This document shows positions 61,596-64,000 of a stretch of 64,000 bases of DNA, piece after piece. A program made the translations under genes and the position numbers. The stretch covers positions 1 through 64,000 of the forward strand of contig NZ_SKCD01000025.1 in the NCBI RefSeq assembly GCF_006542765.1. Direction: 5' to 3'. Under the pieces are notes generated by a model. The model saw only the letters and a program-made list of their open reading frames with translations. It had not been told where the DNA came from and did no database searches. Every line of letters begins with the position of its first letter. The first letter of the stretch is position 1. The DNA comes from Paenibacillus luteus. Its GTDB lineage: Bacteria > Bacillota > Bacilli > Paenibacillales > Paenibacillaceae.

Positions 61596-61637
61596 TGTCG
61601 ACGGACGCAGACAATTTTCGGGCATTATTCGACAAAA
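61596..61637. promoter_or_regulatory. Spo0A boxes upstream of the Spo0E-like gene
   Basis: On the minus strand TTTTGTCGAAT at 61627-61637 matches the extended 0A box at all 11 positions. A six-of-seven site, TGTCGAC, is at 61596-61602 on the plus strand. They lie 35 to 75 bp upstream of the -10 box of the Spo0E-like gene and also about 190 bp before the LysR gene. Confidence 0.6.
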
Positions 61638-61755
61638 TGAAGTCATTTATTCCAATTTATAGTTCTTTTATACTAAAAAAATCGATCATAATTTGGTAAT
61701 GTTTACTCAGCTCGGTAAGGAAGACTAGTTAATTGTGAGCATGTATTTATTGATA

Positions 61756-61784
61756 TTGATAATCATAATCAATTGGTATATAAT
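61756..61784 (+). promoter_or_regulatory. LysR gene promoter overlapped by a Fur-box-like site
   Basis: TTGATA (61756-61761), a 17 bp spacer and TATAAT (61779-61784) form a near-ideal sigma-A promoter. TGATAATCATAATCA (61757-61771) overlaps the -35 and differs from the 7-1-7 Fur box TGATAAT-N-ATTATCA at one base. This suggests iron-dependent repression by Fur or a relative such as PerR or Zur. Confidence 0.6.
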
Positions 61785-61821
61785 TAACTTAATTACTTAT
61801 TTATAGTGGAGTGCATGCCTA

Positions 61822-62703
61822 ATGAGTTCTGCCGATAAGCTTCAAACCTTTTTGACGCTGGCCGATTGCCGCTCTTTTACGGAAACGGCTAAGATTCTTT
61901 ATACCTCACAGCCCACCGTCAGCAACCATATCCAGCAACTTGAAAATCAGTATGGTACCGCGTTGTTCAACCGTTCTGGCAAAAGCGTTGTTTTAACGCA
62001 AAAGGGTAGAATCTTGTATGAGTATGCTTTAAAAATTACATCCTTGTACAAAGAAGCCGCCAATCGCCTTCAACACGATGCACCGCAGACGCTCAACATC
62101 TTTGTCAGCAATTATTTGGGCGCGTATGTGCTGCCTGATCTCATTAGTCGCTTTAACGACAAATATCCCGAAGAATCGTTCCATTTACATACATGCGACT
62201 ATGTCGAATTACAGAATAACTTGTTGCAAAAACGAACCAATTTTGCCATTATGCCACTATACGATACCGATGATTACATTCAAGATGGCTATGAAATTGA
62301 GCCTCTGTTTGTTGAAGAAATGCTGCTCGTTGCTTCACCTAAGCATCCTTGGAACAAACGGAAGATGCTGTATGCCAGAGACTTAAATTACAAGCGGCTG
62401 CTCGTTCCCGAAAACGATTTTATCCAGTCCAACCTGATTCAAGCGCTAAAGCAGAGTCAAGTAAACGTTGAGATCGTACATAAACCTAGTCTCGAAGCCA
62501 TTAAGGATGAAGTGCGGCGTGGCGATCATATTGCCTTCTTGCCTTATTATGCGGTAAATAAAAGCTTGTCAAATGACGAACTTATTACGCGTCCTGTGGC
62601 AGGCCTGCAAATTAAGAGAAGCAATGGCTTTGTTATTCGCAAGAACACTAAACTTAACGAGCTTGAGCAATCCTTTTATACCTTTATCAAGCAAGCCTTT
62701 TAA
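61822..62703 (+). CDS. LysR family transcriptional regulator
   Basis: 293 residues, the usual length. The winged helix occupies residues 1-65 (LQTFLTLADCRSFTETAKILYTSQPTVSNHIQQLE), followed by a periplasmic-binding-like effector domain (LNIFVSNYLGAYVLPDLISRFNDKYP). The effector is unknown. LysR regulators usually control a divergent gene; here the divergent gene is the Spo0E-like one about 310 bp away, so the target may be elsewhere. GGAG precedes the ATG. Confidence 0.92.
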   Translation: MSSADKLQTFLTLADCRSFTETAKILYTSQPTVSNHIQQLENQYGTALFNRSGKSVVLTQKGRILYEYALKITSLYKEAANRLQHDAPQTLNIFVSNYLGAYVLPDLISRFNDKYPEESFHLHTCDYVELQNNLLQKRTNFAIMPLYDTDDYIQDGYEIEPLFVEEMLLVASPKHPWNKRKMLYARDLNYKRLLVPENDFIQSNLIQALKQSQVNVEIVHKPSLEAIKDEVRRGDHIAFLPYYAVNKSLSNDELITRPVAGLQIKRSNGFVIRKNTKLNELEQSFYTFIKQAF

Positions 62704-62734
62704 TACATGACCATGGCATTGGCAATCCAATTCT

Positions 62735-62781
62735 AAAGCAAAGAGCAGGTGCATTTTATGCACCTGCTCTTTGCTTTTTTA
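62735..62781 (+). terminator. Terminator of the LysR gene
   Basis: Arms AAAGCAAAGAGCAGGTGCAT and its exact reverse complement (20 bp) with six T following. Confidence 0.93.
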
Positions 62782-63098
62782 CCGGCCAGAATGGGGCGGA
62801 AACAGCCCTTCGCGTCCACATTTATGAGGATAAATCCATTTGTATTATAAGTAGGTATGAAGTAAAATTATTTAAAACAAAATTCATAAAGCTCGATGAA
62901 ATGAATATAAATTCGGAAGTCAGGATGTGCCTTTGTGTATCATAAAGCACTCATTCGCTTCTAATTCCATGGATTTCGTAGCAAGAATCAACTGGCGGCA
63001 ACCTTGTGCTGCCCAAAGCCGTCAAAGAAGATACGAAGAAGATTCTGCGAAGATAGTCCTTACCTATAGAAATAGGCCACTAGAATGGAGCTGATCGT
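62782..63098. other. Gap before murE without a recognised gene
   Basis: About 315 bp. No promoter or RNA of a known class is clear. Bases 62986-63054 read in one plus-strand frame as about 22 sense codons with gene-like codon use (ESTGGNLVLPKAVKEDTKKI...) that start after a stop codon and end at TAG. This may be the last piece of a lost gene; there is no start codon and I do not recognise it. Confidence 0.4.
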
Positions 63099-64000
63099 AT
63101 GTTATTGACCTCCCTAACCAAAGATCTTAGTTATACGCTCGTGCAAGGCGATTTACATACTGAAGCAAGCTCGGTTGCCTATGACTCCCGCGAGGTAAAG
63201 CCAGGCGGTGTATTTGTTGCCATTTCCGGATTCACCGTAGACGGCCATCGGTACATAGAGAAAGCCAAAGAACTAGGCGCCGCAGTCATCGTACTGGAGA
63301 AGAATGTGCCGGTTGCTGCGGGCGTAACGGTGCTACAAGTTGCCGACACGCGCGAAGCACTTGCCCAGATTGCAGCTAACTTCTATGACCGTCCCACAGA
63401 GCAAATGAATCTAATCGGCATAACCGGAACGAATGGCAAGACATCAACCACGTATTTTCTTCAATCCATCTTTGAACAGACCGGAACATCACTTGGCATT
63501 ATCGGCACGATCGGCACCGTTATTGGAGACAAAGTGTTCGCTAACAAAAATACGACGCCTGAATCCCTCAATCTCCAGCAAATCTTTGCCGAAATGATTG
63601 ACTCCCACACGAAGCATTGCGTGATGGAGGTTTCTTCGCATGCGCTCAATTTGAACCGCGTAGCGCATTCCAGCTTTAATACAGGCATTTTTACGAACCT
63701 GACGCCCGATCATTTGGAATTGCACCATACAATGGAGGAATATTTTGAAGCGAAGGCCAAATTATTCGCTATGACCACGGACTACAACATTATTAACGCC
63801 GACGATAAGCATGGCAAAATTCTGATTGACCGTCTTAGCAATCAGGAGCCGAAGCTGATGACCTATGCCATCGAGCAAGAGGCCGACATTTTCGCAACGG
63901 ATATCTGCTATTTTGCAGACTATACTACCTACACAGTGAATACGCCCAAAGGCAGCATCTCCATTAAGGTGAATCTCCCGGGCGCTATCTACGTATATAA
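63099..64000 (+). CDS. murE: UDP-N-acetylmuramoyl-tripeptide synthetase, 5' part
   Basis: The first 300 residues of MurE; the gene runs past the window end. N-terminal UMP-binding domain (SVAYDSREVKPGGVFVAISG), ATP loop LIGITGTNGKTSTTYF (about residue 110), TTPESLNLQQIF, MEVSSHALNLNRV and the carbamylated Lys region EAKAKLFAM. MurE adds the third amino acid to the wall precursor. The motif that tells diaminopimelate from lysine lies outside the window. Start ATG 63099-63101 with TGGAG upstream. It is far from a dcw cluster, so it may be a second copy. Confidence 0.93.
   Translation, partial: MLLTSLTKDLSYTLVQGDLHTEASSVAYDSREVKPGGVFVAISGFTVDGHRYIEKAKELGAAVIVLEKNVPVAAGVTVLQVADTREALAQIAANFYDRPTEQMNLIGITGTNGKTSTTYFLQSIFEQTGTSLGIIGTIGTVIGDKVFANKNTTPESLNLQQIFAEMIDSHTKHCVMEVSSHALNLNRVAHSSFNTGIFTNLTPDHLELHHTMEEYFEAKAKLFAMTTDYNIINADDKHGKILIDRLSNQEPKLMTYAIEQEADIFATDICYFADYTTYTVNTPKGSISIKVNLPGAIYVY

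Noticed and set aside
1..64000. CRISPR arrays, insertion sequences, integrases, tRNA genes
   Set aside because: No regularly spaced repeats, transposase-like frames, attachment-site duplications or tRNA-like cloverleaf sequences were seen on either strand.

Overview
The window comes from a spore-forming, Gram-positive Bacillota chromosome, most likely Paenibacillus or a close relative in the Paenibacillaceae. The evidence is a Bacillus-type long SRP RNA upstream of dnaX, RNA polymerase delta, a menaquinol oxidase (qox) operon, bofA, spo0F, a Spo0E-like protein, many stalk-domain and YesM/YesN-type proteins, frequent TTG starts and strong GGAGG ribosome binding sites. No tRNA, CRISPR array, prophage or insertion sequence was seen.

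Layout. 1-340: 5' end of a 16S rRNA gene on the minus strand with boxA and two promoters. 366-4404 (minus): SRP RNA, dnaX, ybaB, recR, yaaL, bofA, the order known beside the B. subtilis origin. 4473-13010 (minus): rpoE, pyrG, spo0F, murA, rho, a radical SAM gene, rpmE and a YhcN-like spore lipoprotein. 13472-19297: an S8 protease (plus), then argS, ywiB, a DNA glycosylase, speB and speE (minus). 19592-30833 (minus): an accessory glycan locus (FAD oxidoreductase, two permeases, binding protein, YesM/YesN-type two-component pair, secreted beta-helix protein, lipoprotein) lying between speE and pbpG. 31191-41621 (plus): pbpG-like PBP, a small membrane protein, qoxABCD, a double GNAT protein and a CotH/stalk-domain fusion. 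41717-44688 (minus): an ECF sigma operon. 44889-53708: ywhD, an M1 peptidase, membrane and stalk-like proteins, a c-di-AMP riboswitch with an NlpC/P60 gene, photolyase, an MFS transporter and a GNAT protein. 53705-62703: a YkuI-like EAL protein, motAB, rluF, an NAD(P)-binding protein, an orphan PAS histidine kinase, tadA, a Spo0E-like gene and a LysR regulator. 63099-end: 5' part of murE.

The most interesting thread is sporulation control. An orphan kinase gene has a cluster of DnaA boxes directly upstream. spo0F has a sigma-H-type promoter. A Spo0E-like gene and a c-di-GMP phosphodiesterase gene both carry Spo0A boxes. A forespore-type promoter lies inside the rpmE terminator and would free the ribosome binding site of a spore lipoprotein. 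The pbpG-like gene has a matching forespore promoter. Other unusual points are an ECF sigma gene that seems to start at ATT, a partner membrane protein with three copies of a PGxGH motif, a long leader with a terminator in front of murA, and a radical SAM gene just after rho. All functional calls come from reading the translated sequence; no database search was run.
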